Shown here in pieces: positions 16,214 through 23,860 of a stretch of 57,669 nt of DNA; positions within the stretch are counted from its first letter, which is position 1; every line of letters begins with the position of its first letter. Both the position numbers and the translations under genes were made by a program. Under the pieces are notes generated by a model, which had not been told where the DNA came from, did no database searches, and was given only the letters and a program-made list of their open reading frames with translations. Source of the stretch: CAZYTO01 sp964650405 (lineage in GTDB: Bacteria > Acidobacteriota > Thermoanaerobaculia > Gp7-AA8); NCBI GenBank assembly GCA_964650405.1, contig CAZYTO010000004.1, positions 1-57,669 on the forward strand, written 5' to 3'.

Positions 16214-17131
16214 ATGAAACTCGAGAGCGCGTACCACTTGAAAGAGGAACTGCTTCTGGGCATCGCAGAACGTGCGCGCGTGCGTGGAAACAAGGCGTTG
16301 CCGGCAATCGCACTCGGTATCGCTCCGCCCACACGGAAAAGGGAGTTTCGCATCGCGGTCCGGCCGAGATCCCGTCGTGATCTCGCCGGTCTCCATGAAT
16401 ACATCGACGATCGCACCGCAGGCGAGATGGAGATACGAGTAACCGGCGCCATCCTGGCCGCCGCCGGCGCCGTCGCGCTCGGCCTGGGCGCTTCGATCAG
16501 TCGCGCGGAAGGACGATGCCGAACCGGGTCACTCGGATTTTTCGCACGGCGCAACGGAGATGGCTCTCTCGGATTCGTCTCCAACAATCACATCCTCGCG
16601 GCGGAAGACGCGGGGCGCGATGGTGACCTGATCGTGTTCCCGGGGAAAGCCGATCGCCACCTTGCCGATCCGACTGGAATTGCGCGCCTTGACGGCAACT
16701 ATCCGCGGTTGCAGGTAGGGGGAGCGAGGGTTGACTGCGCATTCGCTCTATTCTTTGACGAAACAGACGTAATGCAACCGTCTTTCGGTAAGCCTGTTGT
16801 GGCCATGTCGAACCTCGCTGTGACCAAGAACGGCCGCAGCACCGGACAGACACACGGGTGTGTCAGCGCGTTTTCGCTCGACCGCTGTCGCGTCGATTAC
16901 GCGTTCGGTTTTACGACGTTCCAGGGGCAGATTGAGATCGAATCGCTCGACGCGCGCCCATTCGCCTCGGGTGGAGACAGTGGTTCTCTGATCCTGACGG
17001 AAGATGGTCACCCGGTCGGTCTGCTTCATTCCGTCTCCGCGGCCGGCGGCCGTATCAACAACTCTGGGCTCACCTTCGCCAATCCGATTCAGCCCGTTCT
17101 CGACGCGCTCGACGTATCGTTCCTGTCATGA
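16214..17131 (+). CDS. Nal1-like trypsin-fold serine protease
   Basis: A 305-aa protein 12 bases after the ZorB-like gene. The catalytic triad is visible: His126 in FVSNNHILAA, Asp174 in ARVDCAFALF and Ser256 in GGDSGSLI. VTKNGRSTGQTHGCV, VGLLHSVSAA and TFANPIQPVLDALDV match the Nal1 type of trypsin-like peptidase. Residues 1-80 form a separate domain (ALGIAPPTRKREFRIAVR to EIRVTGAI) that resembles the small protein encoded immediately downstream. There is no signal peptide; a weak hydrophobic stretch at about 77-96 is alanine-rich. A cytoplasmic protease cut loose by a membrane motor would make a plausible effector; that is inference. Confidence 0.8.
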   Translation: MKLESAYHLKEELLLGIAERARVRGNKALPAIALGIAPPTRKREFRIAVRPRSRRDLAGLHEYIDDRTAGEMEIRVTGAILAAAGAVALGLGASISRAEGRCRTGSLGFFARRNGDGSLGFVSNNHILAAEDAGRDGDLIVFPGKADRHLADPTGIARLDGNYPRLQVGGARVDCAFALFFDETDVMQPSFGKPVVAMSNLAVTKNGRSTGQTHGCVSAFSLDRCRVDYAFGFTTFQGQIEIESLDARPFASGGDSGSLILTEDGHPVGLLHSVSAAGGRINNSGLTFANPIQPVLDALDVSFLS

Positions 17132-17345
17132 TCCCGGCCTCTCTGGAGCGCGCCATGGCGGCAAAGCGAGGCTGAATGAGCTCCTCGGCGATTCGCCGAA
17201 CGTCTGCGGCATCGGCATCGCCGCGCTTCCGGATGGCTTCGGCGTCAAGCTGAACCTGCGGCGGCCGCCCTTGCCAGGGACGATCCCAAATGACATCGAC
17301 GACGTACCGCTGATCATCGACGTCGTCGGTTCCATCAAGGCATGA
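17128..17345 (+). CDS. Small protein like the protease's N-terminal domain; apparent frameshift
   Basis: The ATG at 17128 overlaps the protease stop (ATGA), but that frame ends after 15 codons. The next frame over carries LNELLGDSPNVCGIGIAALP and FGVKLNLRRPPLPG to VVGSIKA. Adding one A to the AAA run at 17163-17165 joins both into a 72-aa protein (LERAMAAKARLNELL). The pattern PNVxGIGIA...VKLNL...IDDVPxxxxVVGxIKA is the small domain often fused N-terminal to Nal1-like proteases, and it aligns with residues 30-80 of the protease here. A pro-domain-like inhibitor or adaptor role is possible. Confidence 0.6.
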
Positions 17346-17400
17346 GCCTCATCGCCGGAGCAGCAGACACGCGCAGATGAACCACGCGTGGCCTCCAGGC

Positions 17401-18465
17401 TCACCACGTATCCGGCGGCATCCAGAATCCTCGCCTCGGCAGCCCGGCCTTACTGCGCATGGCGTCGATGACGTCCCACGGCACGCCGGCATGCTTCAAC
17501 GCCATCATGTCGGGGCGGTCGAGAGCAAAACTGACGTGAGCGGCCTTGTCCACCGCGGCAAGCACGGCTTCGTCCGAACGGCCTGCGACGAGCAATTCGA
17601 GAACGCCGCGATTGTCGAGTGTGTCGTGCGACGCGGCGGGGGCGGCCATCCACTTCTGCACGAGCGCCAGCGATTCCCACAGCTCCATCGCGTGCGGATC
17701 GGTCCAGTGCTTCGGCGGCAATCCGGGCGTAGCGAAGGCGCGCTGGAGCGGCGCGCAGTCCTCGGCGAAGAGCTTCTCCGACGGCTTCAGGCGCGACGCG
17801 GCGAGGTTGTGGGTGATCGTTTCGTGCAGATTACGGATTCTCGTCTTCAGGTTGGGCGACTGGAAGGCCGTCCCATCGTGTCCGACGGCAAGGGCGTATT
17901 CGCGGTAGGCCTCGTCTTCGCCGCGCAGCGCCGGCAACTGCTCGGCGGCCGACAGGTATGCCGGCCAGTCCCCTTTCTCCGCGAGCCTGATTAGCGAGTC
18001 GAAGCGCCCCTTCGGCACCACCACCCCGGTCTGGTGGCGGCGCGGGACGAGGAGGCGCACGACGTCGACGGCCGCGCCGGCGATCAGTTGCGGGACGGAG
18101 TCGGGGATGATGGCGCCTGCATTCGAATTCGACACGTCGCCGTCCCAAAGCTCGCGACCGGTGCGATCGGTGATCCGTACCTTGCCGTCGATCGCCTTGG
18201 TGTTCCCCGTCAGGTAATTGCGAATGGTGACCGTGACGACGTACGGAGCGTCGCCGGCGAAGGCCATGCCCGGATCGCCGGCGCGAATGTCCGCTTCGAT
18301 GCGCTGCCGCAGCGCCGCGGCTTGCTTCGTCTCATCGTTGAAGACGAACGCGATCCGCTTGACTGGCAGGATCACCTGCGGCGGCGACAACCTCTCCATC
18401 GCCACAACCTTCGTGATCATGCCGAAGCCTTCGGCCGCCAGGCATGCTGGAGCGGCGAGCAGCAA
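17401..18465 (-). CDS. Exported protein of unknown function, 5' end possibly frameshifted
   Basis: The frame is open upstream of the only usable start (TTG at 18465) but has no ATG or GTG. The encoded ALLLAAPACLAAEGFG is the end of a signal peptide. A GTG at 18500 in the neighbouring frame gives VRRQLLLFP; one extra C in the run at 18475-18477 would join the two into a complete signal peptide and a 366-aa protein. The body has a beta-rich first half (YVVTVTIRNYLTGNTKAIDG, RITDRTGRELWDGD) and a helical second half. I recognise no family. It converges on the motor-protease operon and is not part of it. Confidence 0.6.
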   Translation of the reverse strand: MLLAAPACLAAEGFGMITKVVAMERLSPPQVILPVKRIAFVFNDETKQAAALRQRIEADIRAGDPGMAFAGDAPYVVTVTIRNYLTGNTKAIDGKVRITDRTGRELWDGDVSNSNAGAIIPDSVPQLIAGAAVDVVRLLVPRRHQTGVVVPKGRFDSLIRLAEKGDWPAYLSAAEQLPALRGEDEAYREYALAVGHDGTAFQSPNLKTRIRNLHETITHNLAASRLKPSEKLFAEDCAPLQRAFATPGLPPKHWTDPHAMELWESLALVQKWMAAPAASHDTLDNRGVLELLVAGRSDEAVLAAVDKAAHVSFALDRPDMMALKHAGVPWDVIDAMRSKAGLPRRGFWMPPDTW

Positions 18466-18548
18466 CGCGGCGGCGGGAAGAGCAAGAGCTGTCGTCTCAC
18501 AGCTCGGAGAGCGTAGACGATTTCAAGCGTGCGACGTTGCGACGGGCA

Positions 18549-18950
18549 TCACGCGGACCTCCAATTCTCCACCTTCAGGCCCGCCACTCTCCGGAATTCG
18601 CGCTCGTTGTTCGAGACGAGTGTCAATCGGCGCGATATAGCTTGGGCAGCAATGAGCGTGTCGAGCGGTCCGATTGGCGTTCCGGCACGCTCCAACGCGG
18701 CACGCAGGTGAGAGTACGCGACGGCATCAGCCGAGGTGAACTCTGCGATTGCAAGCGGGCGAAGAAAGTTCTCGACGCGTCGTAGCATTTTGATCGGCGA
18801 CATGCTCTTCGCGGCACCGGTTAGCAACTCCGCCTCGGTGAGGACGCTCACGACGATCTCGTCGCTGCTCTTCGAGATGAGTTTGTCGATGACCCGTGCG
18901 TTCTTCTTCAGCGCATAAATGCAAGTGTCGGTGTCGAGTAGAAACGTCAT
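18549..18950 (-). CDS. vapC: PIN-domain toxin, VapC family
   Basis: A 133-aa PIN-domain ribonuclease. Acidic metal-binding residues: Asp6 (FLLDTDTCIYAL), Glu near 40 (VLTEAELLTGA) and Asp near 98 (TPIGPLDTLIAAQA), with the late LVSNNEREFRRVAGLKVENW typical of VapC. VapC toxins cleave tRNA or rRNA and are held inactive by the cognate antitoxin. The antitoxin gene lies directly upstream, 6 bases away. Confidence 0.9.
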   Translation of the reverse strand: MTFLLDTDTCIYALKKNARVIDKLISKSSDEIVVSVLTEAELLTGAAKSMSPIKMLRRVENFLRPLAIAEFTSADAVAYSHLRAALERAGTPIGPLDTLIAAQAISRRLTLVSNNEREFRRVAGLKVENWRSA

Positions 18951-18956
18951 GACGGC

Positions 18957-19190
18957 TCAACCGAGCTTTTGCCGCTTGTCGATCGTGCCTTGTGGTGGAC
19001 GCTCCAAATCGTCCGGAACACCAGTGAACGACTCCACGTAGCCTTCTGGCCATCCTTCAGCCGGCTCCAGGATGACCGCTTTGCCCTGGCGTCGCACCAT
19101 CACCGTGTCACCGTTGAAACGGAATTCCTTGGGCAGACGCACTGCCTGGCTTCTTCCGGTCCAGAAAACGCTTGCCCTTTTGGGCTTCAT
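18957..19190 (-). CDS. vapB: VapB-family antitoxin (AbrB-type)
   Basis: A 77-aa protein from the ATG at 19190. The swapped-hairpin DNA-binding domain is at the N-terminus (ASVFWTGRSQAVRLPKEFRF, NGDTVMVRRQGKAVILEP), followed by an acidic tail that should wrap the toxin. A TTG 12 bases upstream would add MIGI but would sit inside the operator. The start lies in the right arm of a palindrome over a sigma-70-like promoter, so autorepression is likely. Confidence 0.85.
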   Translation of the reverse strand: MKPKRASVFWTGRSQAVRLPKEFRFNGDTVMVRRQGKAVILEPAEGWPEGYVESFTGVPDDLERPPQGTIDKRQKLG

Positions 19191-19230
19191 GATACCTATC
19201 AATGGTAGGTATCACGGCAAGTCCGGTCAA
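19188..19230 (-). promoter_or_regulatory. vapBC promoter with overlapping operator palindrome
   Basis: On the minus strand, TTGACC (19225-19230) is followed after 17 nt by TACCAT (19202-19207), a good -35/-10 pair. TGATACCTA (19190-19198) and TAGGTATCA (19206-19214) are 9-bp inverted arms that cover the -10 element and reach the vapB start codon. Binding of VapB or VapBC there would block transcription. Confidence 0.6.
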
Positions 19231-19353
19231 GCAGCCCGTCTGCGAATGCATCCTTTCTCAGAGGAAAGGATTCTCGTCGCCCCGCCGCGCTGAGAAGTGG
19301 CTGCTCACGGTAGCCATTCCTGCTAGATTGAATGGAGCCATTGCGCAACCGTC

Positions 19354-20880
19354 ATGATCGGGAAGAAAGCGGTCAGGAAGAGAGGAGTCATCGGGAGGTC
19401 GCCTAGCGTGTTGCCCAACGCCGCCCTGCTGCTGGACCGGACCGCGGACGTGGCGCTCCACGCGCAGCTCTACCGTCAGCTTCGCGATGCCATCCTCACC
19501 GGCCGGCTGGCGGCGGGGGCGCGCCTGCCGTCGACCCGCGACCTGGCCCTCGAGCTCGAGGTTTCGCGCAACACCACCCTGGAAGCCTTCACCCAGCTCT
19601 CCTCCGAGGGGTATCTGGAAGGACATGTCGGCAGCGGAACGTACGTCTCCCGCCATCTGCCCGATGACCTGCTGCAGCTCCGTGAGAGGCCGCGTCCGGA
19701 GCGCAACCCCACCGCGCCGGCGCGGGCTCGCGGTCCGCGGCGGGCCGTCTCGCCGATCAGCGTCGCCGAATACGGCGGACGGCCGCGCCCCTTCCGGACG
19801 AGCATCCCGGCACTCGATGCGTTTCCCTATGCGCTCTGGTCGCGGCTTCTGGCGCGCCGCTGGAAGGCGTCGGCACACGACCTCCTCACATACGGCGACG
19901 CGGCCGGCTACCGCCCCTTGCGTGAAGCGATCGCCGCCTACCTCAGCGCCACGCGCGGCGTGCGCTGCGACCCTGGGCAACTGATCCTCACCAACGGCTC
20001 GCAGCATGCGCTGATGCTGACGGCGATCGTCCTCATCGAAGCGGGCGACAGCGCCTGGGTGGAAGATCCCGGCTTCCTCGGTGCACGCGCCGCGCTCACG
20101 AGTGCCGGAGCGAAGCTCGTCGCAGTGCCGGTCGACGAAGGGGGCATCAACGTCGACGCCGGCGTGGAGCGCGCCCCTCATGCTCGCATGGCTTGCGTCA
20201 CGCCCTCCCACCAGTACCCGCTCGGGCCGACGCTGCCGCTGCACCGGAGGCTGGCCCTGCTCCAGTGGGCCAGCCGCGCCGGCGCCTGGATTGTGGAAGA
20301 CGACTACGACAGCGAGTTCCGCTACTCCGGCCGGCCGCTCCCGGCGCTGCAGGGAATCGACGCCGGCGATCGCGTGATCTATATCGGCACCTTCAGCAAG
20401 GTGCTCTTCCCGTCCATTCGTACGGGATACATCGTCGCACCGAGGCATCTCGTGCCTGCCTTCCTGGCGGCGCGGTCGTTGAGCGGCCAGCAGGCTCCCG
20501 GGCTCGATCATGCAGTCCTCTGCGATTTCATCGAAGGCGGCCACTTCGCGCGCCACATCAACCGGATGCGCGTCGTCTACGCGCAGCGCCAGCGCGCCCT
20601 CGTGTCCGCGGCCGCGCGCGAGCTGCACGGCCTGCTCGACGTCGCGCCCGGCGAGGCGGGCATGCACCTCATCGGCTGGCTGCCGGAGGGAATCGACGAC
20701 CGCGTCGCCCACCGCGCCGCCCTCGATGCCGGCGTGGAAGTGACACCGCTGTCCGCCTACTGCCTCGAGCCGCGGCCCCGCGGCGCCCTCCGCCTCGGCT
20801 ACACCGGCTTCTCGCCGCGCCAGCTGTGGGAGGGCGTACGCCGGCTCGCGGAGACACTGAAGACGCTGCGGCGGCGGTGA
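19354..20880 (+). CDS. MocR/PdxR-type regulator (GntR HTH plus aminotransferase domain)
   Basis: A 508-aa regulator. Residues 20-100 are a GntR winged helix (LHAQLYRQLRDAILTGRLAA, ARLPSTRDLALELEVSRNTT). The rest is a fold-type I aminotransferase domain with the PLP lysine Lys349 in YIGTFSKVLFPSIRTGY, plus VEDDYDSEFRY and a SCTP-like VTPSHQYPLGPT. MocR proteins sense amino-acid or PLP-related ligands. It stands divergent from vapBC and upstream of the hydroxyproline catabolic genes, which run in the opposite direction, so control of that cluster is a reasonable inference. Confidence 0.88.
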   Translation: MIGKKAVRKRGVIGRSPSVLPNAALLLDRTADVALHAQLYRQLRDAILTGRLAAGARLPSTRDLALELEVSRNTTLEAFTQLSSEGYLEGHVGSGTYVSRHLPDDLLQLRERPRPERNPTAPARARGPRRAVSPISVAEYGGRPRPFRTSIPALDAFPYALWSRLLARRWKASAHDLLTYGDAAGYRPLREAIAAYLSATRGVRCDPGQLILTNGSQHALMLTAIVLIEAGDSAWVEDPGFLGARAALTSAGAKLVAVPVDEGGINVDAGVERAPHARMACVTPSHQYPLGPTLPLHRRLALLQWASRAGAWIVEDDYDSEFRYSGRPLPALQGIDAGDRVIYIGTFSKVLFPSIRTGYIVAPRHLVPAFLAARSLSGQQAPGLDHAVLCDFIEGGHFARHINRMRVVYAQRQRALVSAAARELHGLLDVAPGEAGMHLIGWLPEGIDDRVAHRAALDAGVEVTPLSAYCLEPRPRGALRLGYTGFSPRQLWEGVRRLAETLKTLRRR

Positions 20881-20883
20881 CCC

Positions 20884-21093
20884 TCAGACCTCGCGCGACA
20901 CGTACTTCGGCTTGATGACCCGGTTCATGTACGCCCCATGACTTTTCGCGTTCATGAATCGCAGAAACTCCTCGGCCGGGACTTCGAAGAAGTCGTAACT
21001 GCGGCCACTGCGGAACGTCGCGCGCAAGACCCGCTGCTCGCCGTCATAGCCAACGGCCTCGATCGCCTCCGACTCGACGGCCACCATCCGCAT
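20884..21093 (-). CDS. KTSC-domain small protein
   Basis: A 69-aa protein from the ATG at 21093 (CAGGGGC upstream). AIEAVGYDGEQRVLRATFRS, YDFFEVPAEEFLRFMNAKSH and GAYMNRVIKPKY match the KTSC domain, a short domain of unknown function that often occurs alone and near mobile or stress genes. The longer frame to 21270 runs through the remains of a hicA-like gene and is not used. It faces the MocR gene tail to tail. Confidence 0.75.
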   Translation of the reverse strand: MRMVAVESEAIEAVGYDGEQRVLRATFRSGRSYDFFEVPAEEFLRFMNAKSHGAYMNRVIKPKYVSREV

Positions 21094-21139
21094 GCCCCTG
21101 AAAACGTCGGCGCGGAAGGACGGCATTCCTGCGGGAATC

Positions 21140-21214
21140 TCTGTGACTACCGTGCGTACGAACGAGGCGCCAGCCGTCGTCCTCCAGCCTGGCGATGACC
21201 TCGCGGACCTGCAC
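21140..21214 (-). pseudogene. hicA toxin fragment
   Basis: A GTG at 21214 begins VQVREVIARLEDDGWRLVRT and continues GSHR, matching the N-terminal half of HicA RNA-interferase toxins, including the His of the GSH motif. After GSHR the frame continues as arginine-rich noise and the second half of HicA (the KPG/TVP segment) is absent. No hicB is nearby. A remnant is the best reading. Confidence 0.55.
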
Positions 21215-21235
21215 AGACCACAGGTTACACGCTCG

Positions 21236-21409
21236 GGCCACCTCGGTTCGGGAATCACACCCGAGAACATCGCCCGCTACCGCGGCGCCGACGCGTTCAT
21301 CGTCGGCTCGTCGGTGAAGATGGGCGGCGTCTGGTCGGGCGAGCTGGATCCCCGTCGCACACGGGCGGTGATGGAAGCCCTACTCGCGTCTTCCATTGAC
21401 GAGACGTGA
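21236..21409 (+). pseudogene. BtpA/SgcQ-family C-terminal fragment
   Basis: One frame encodes HLGSGITPENIARYRGADAF followed by IVGSSVKMGGVWSGELDP and RRTRAVMEAL, the C-terminal end of BtpA-family TIM-barrel proteins. Upstream the frame has no BtpA sequence, so at least three quarters of the gene is missing. Its end overlaps the last bases of the aldehyde dehydrogenase gene on the other strand. Confidence 0.6.
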
Positions 21410-22951
21410 GATCCCGCGCGGGTTCGACGCACGCAACTCCTCCGGCAACGCATCGTCGGGCCAGTTCTGCCAGGCCACGTAGCGGCTGAAGCGCTCGATG
21501 GCGTGCGTGCCGACGGAGGTGCCGCGGCCGTCGGAAGTGGCCGGGAACGGGCCGCCGTGAACCATGGCGTGGTTCACCTCGACTCCGGTGGGGAACTGGT
21601 TGGCGACGAGACGGCCGGCTTTGGCGGCGAGCTGTCCGAGGAGGGATGCGTGGTCGCGCAGCTCCTCGGGTTGTGCGTGGACGGTGGCGGTGAGCTGCCC
21701 TTCCATCGACTGCACGAAGGCGTCGAGCTCCGCGTCGCTGTTATAGCGGACGATCAGTGTGCTCGGGCCGAAGACCTCGTCGAGCAATCGCGGCTCCGCG
21801 AGCACGCGTGAGACCGCGACCTGCCAGAGGGCTGCTTCCCCGCATGCGACGGCACTGCCGGCGCCGCCGGCGGCGAGCCGCTCCGCGCCGTGGTCGCCCA
21901 GCGACTTCTGGCCTGCCTGATACGCGGTGCTGATCGCCGGCGTCAGCATGGCGCCGGCGGCCGTTCCGCGCGTGTGCTCGGCGAGCATCGCGGCAAAGGC
22001 GTCGCCGTCCGCGCCCGACGGCACGAGGACGACGCCGGGGTTCGTGCAGAACTGTCCGACGCCGAGGGTGAAGGAGGCATGCAGGCCGTCGGCGATGGCT
22101 GCGGCGCGTTCGCGCAAGGCACCGGGGAACACGATGACCGGATTCACGCTTCCCATCTCGGCGTAAACAGGGATCGGATCGGGACGCTGCGCGCCGAGCC
22201 GCATCAGCGCCTCGCCGCCGCGGCGCGAGCCGGTGAAGCCGACGGCGCGGATGGCGGGATGGAGAACGAGGGCCTGCCCGACGGCGATGCCGTCGTCGAA
22301 GAGCAGTGCAAACGTGCCGGCCGGCAGCGCCTGCCGCGCCACCGTTGCGGCGATCATCTGCGCCACGAGCTCGCTCGTGCCGGGATGGGCGGGGTGCGCT
22401 TTCACGATGACGGGATTGCCGGCGGCCAGCGCCGACGCCGTGTCGCCGCCGGCGGTGGAGAAGGCGAGCGGGAAGTTGCTCGTGCCGAAGACTGCTACGG
22501 GACCGAGGGGGCGGCGCATGGAGCGGACATCGGGCTTCGGCGGCGTGCGTGCCGGATCGGCGGTGTCGATGCGGGCGTCGACCCAGGAACCCTCGTCGAG
22601 CACATCGGCGAAGAGACGCAACTGCGCACAGGTGCGGCCGAGCTCCCCCTGCAGGCGCGGAAGGGGAAGGGCGGATTCTGCATGGGCACGGGCGATGATC
22701 ATCTCGCCGTCCTCGGTGAGGCCGCCGGCAATGGCGCGCAGAAACGCCGAGCGCACCGCCGCCGCCGTGTTTCCGTACGCCTCGGCCGCCTCGGCCGCGA
22801 GCGCGGCGGCGCGCGCGACGCCGGCGTCCGTAGCTGCGTGGAACTGCGGCGGCAGGGCCTGGCCGGTCACGGGATCGACGGCCTGGAACGTGCGCGCGCC
22901 GGCTTCCGCGTGCGTGCCGCCGATGAGCGAAGTGCCATGCAGCTCGGCCAT
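21380..22951 (-). CDS. 2,5-dioxovalerate (alpha-ketoglutarate semialdehyde) dehydrogenase
   Basis: A 523-aa NAD(P)-dependent aldehyde dehydrogenase from the ATG at 22951. Catalytic Cys302 is in GVGQFCTNPG, the general base Glu265 in VYAEMGSVNP, and Asn159 in GTSNFPLAF. GFTGSRRGGEALM is the cofactor-binding turn. It is the KGSADH subtype that oxidises 2-oxoglutarate semialdehyde to 2-oxoglutarate, the last step of hydroxyproline and some sugar-acid pathways. The gene starts two bases after the end of the deaminase gene in a four-gene run. Confidence 0.85.
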   Translation of the reverse strand: MAELHGTSLIGGTHAEAGARTFQAVDPVTGQALPPQFHAATDAGVARAAALAAEAAEAYGNTAAAVRSAFLRAIAGGLTEDGEMIIARAHAESALPLPRLQGELGRTCAQLRLFADVLDEGSWVDARIDTADPARTPPKPDVRSMRRPLGPVAVFGTSNFPLAFSTAGGDTASALAAGNPVIVKAHPAHPGTSELVAQMIAATVARQALPAGTFALLFDDGIAVGQALVLHPAIRAVGFTGSRRGGEALMRLGAQRPDPIPVYAEMGSVNPVIVFPGALRERAAAIADGLHASFTLGVGQFCTNPGVVLVPSGADGDAFAAMLAEHTRGTAAGAMLTPAISTAYQAGQKSLGDHGAERLAAGGAGSAVACGEAALWQVAVSRVLAEPRLLDEVFGPSTLIVRYNSDAELDAFVQSMEGQLTATVHAQPEELRDHASLLGQLAAKAGRLVANQFPTGVEVNHAMVHGGPFPATSDGRGTSVGTHAIERFSRYVAWQNWPDDALPEELRASNPRGISRLVNGRRE

Positions 22952-22953
22952 GG

Positions 22954-23853
22954 TCACGGCTCCAGGCGGGGACGCGTGGCCAGGGCCTGCTCGATCTCGC
23001 CCAACGCCGTCTGCAGTTCCGCCCCTTCGACCTGGAGGCGCGGCGCGCGGACGCGCGCGCTGCCGCGGCCCACCTTCTCCTGCACGAGCTTGATGAGCTG
23101 CACGAACTTCGGCACGGTGTCCATCCGCAAGAGTGGCAGGAACCAGCGATAGAGCGCCGAAGCCTTCTCCCACTGGCCGTTCATGGCATAACGGTAGACT
23201 GCCACCGACTCGGCGGGAAAGGCGTTCACCAGGCCGGCGATCCAGCCGACGGCCCCGGCGGCGACTCCTTCGACGATCAGATCGTCCACGCCGATGAGGA
23301 CGTCGAGACGATCGCCGATCAAGGCGCGGATGGCCGTCACCCGGCGCACGTCCGTGCTCGATTCCTTGATCGACTGGAGGTTGGAGCACTCGCGCGCCAG
23401 CTCCGCGACCTGCTCCGGCACGAAGTCGGTGCGGTAGGCGACGGGGTTGTTGTAGAGCATGCAGGGAAGCGCCGTCGCCCCGATGACTGCGGCCACGTGC
23501 GCCTTCATCTCTCGCCAGTCGGTGGAGTAGACGTACGGCGGGAGCACCATGAGACCGCTGCAGCCGATCGACTGTGCATCGCGCGCCAGGGCCACCGCAT
23601 CGCCCGTGGAGAGCGACGAGATGGCGGCGACGACCGGCGCGCGATGGCCGAGCGCCGCCACGCACGTCTCGAGAATCCTGCGCTTCTCGGCAGGCGTCAG
23701 CGTGGCCCCTTCGCCGAGCGATCCAAGCGGTACGAGACCGGCGCAGCCTACATCGAGCATCCACCGCCCGTGCTCGGCCAGGAATCCGTAGTCGACGCTC
23801 AGGTCGGCGTTGAACGGCGTCGTGATGGCGGGGAGAACACCTTTCCAGTTCAT
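22954..23853 (-). CDS. Dihydrodipicolinate synthase-family deaminase (pyrroline-4-hydroxy-2-carboxylate)
   Basis: A 299-aa TIM-barrel protein of the DapA/NAL family: the Schiff-base lysine is Lys163 in LQSIKESSTD, the active-site tyrosine Tyr134 in MLYNNPVAY, and GSLGEGATLT is the carboxylate-binding turn. Between a hydroxyproline oxidase and a KGSADH gene, the expected reaction is deamination of 1-pyrroline-4-hydroxy-2-carboxylate to 2-oxoglutarate semialdehyde. The family is certain from motifs; the substrate comes from context. Confidence 0.82.
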   Translation of the reverse strand: MNWKGVLPAITTPFNADLSVDYGFLAEHGRWMLDVGCAGLVPLGSLGEGATLTPAEKRRILETCVAALGHRAPVVAAISSLSTGDAVALARDAQSIGCSGLMVLPPYVYSTDWREMKAHVAAVIGATALPCMLYNNPVAYRTDFVPEQVAELARECSNLQSIKESSTDVRRVTAIRALIGDRLDVLIGVDDLIVEGVAAGAVGWIAGLVNAFPAESVAVYRYAMNGQWEKASALYRWFLPLLRMDTVPKFVQLIKLVQEKVGRGSARVRAPRLQVEGAELQTALGEIEQALATRPRLEP

Positions 23854-23860
23854 AAGGACC

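Noticed and set aside
14075..17345. A standard Zorya type I, II or III system
   Set aside because: ZorA- and ZorB-like genes are present, but no ZorC/ZorD, ZorE or ZorF/ZorG homologue was found next to them, so the Zorya name is not applied.
22952..23764. Long N-terminal extension of the aldehyde dehydrogenase frame
   Set aside because: It overlaps the whole deaminase gene in another frame and is arginine-rich noise; the family start is at 22951.
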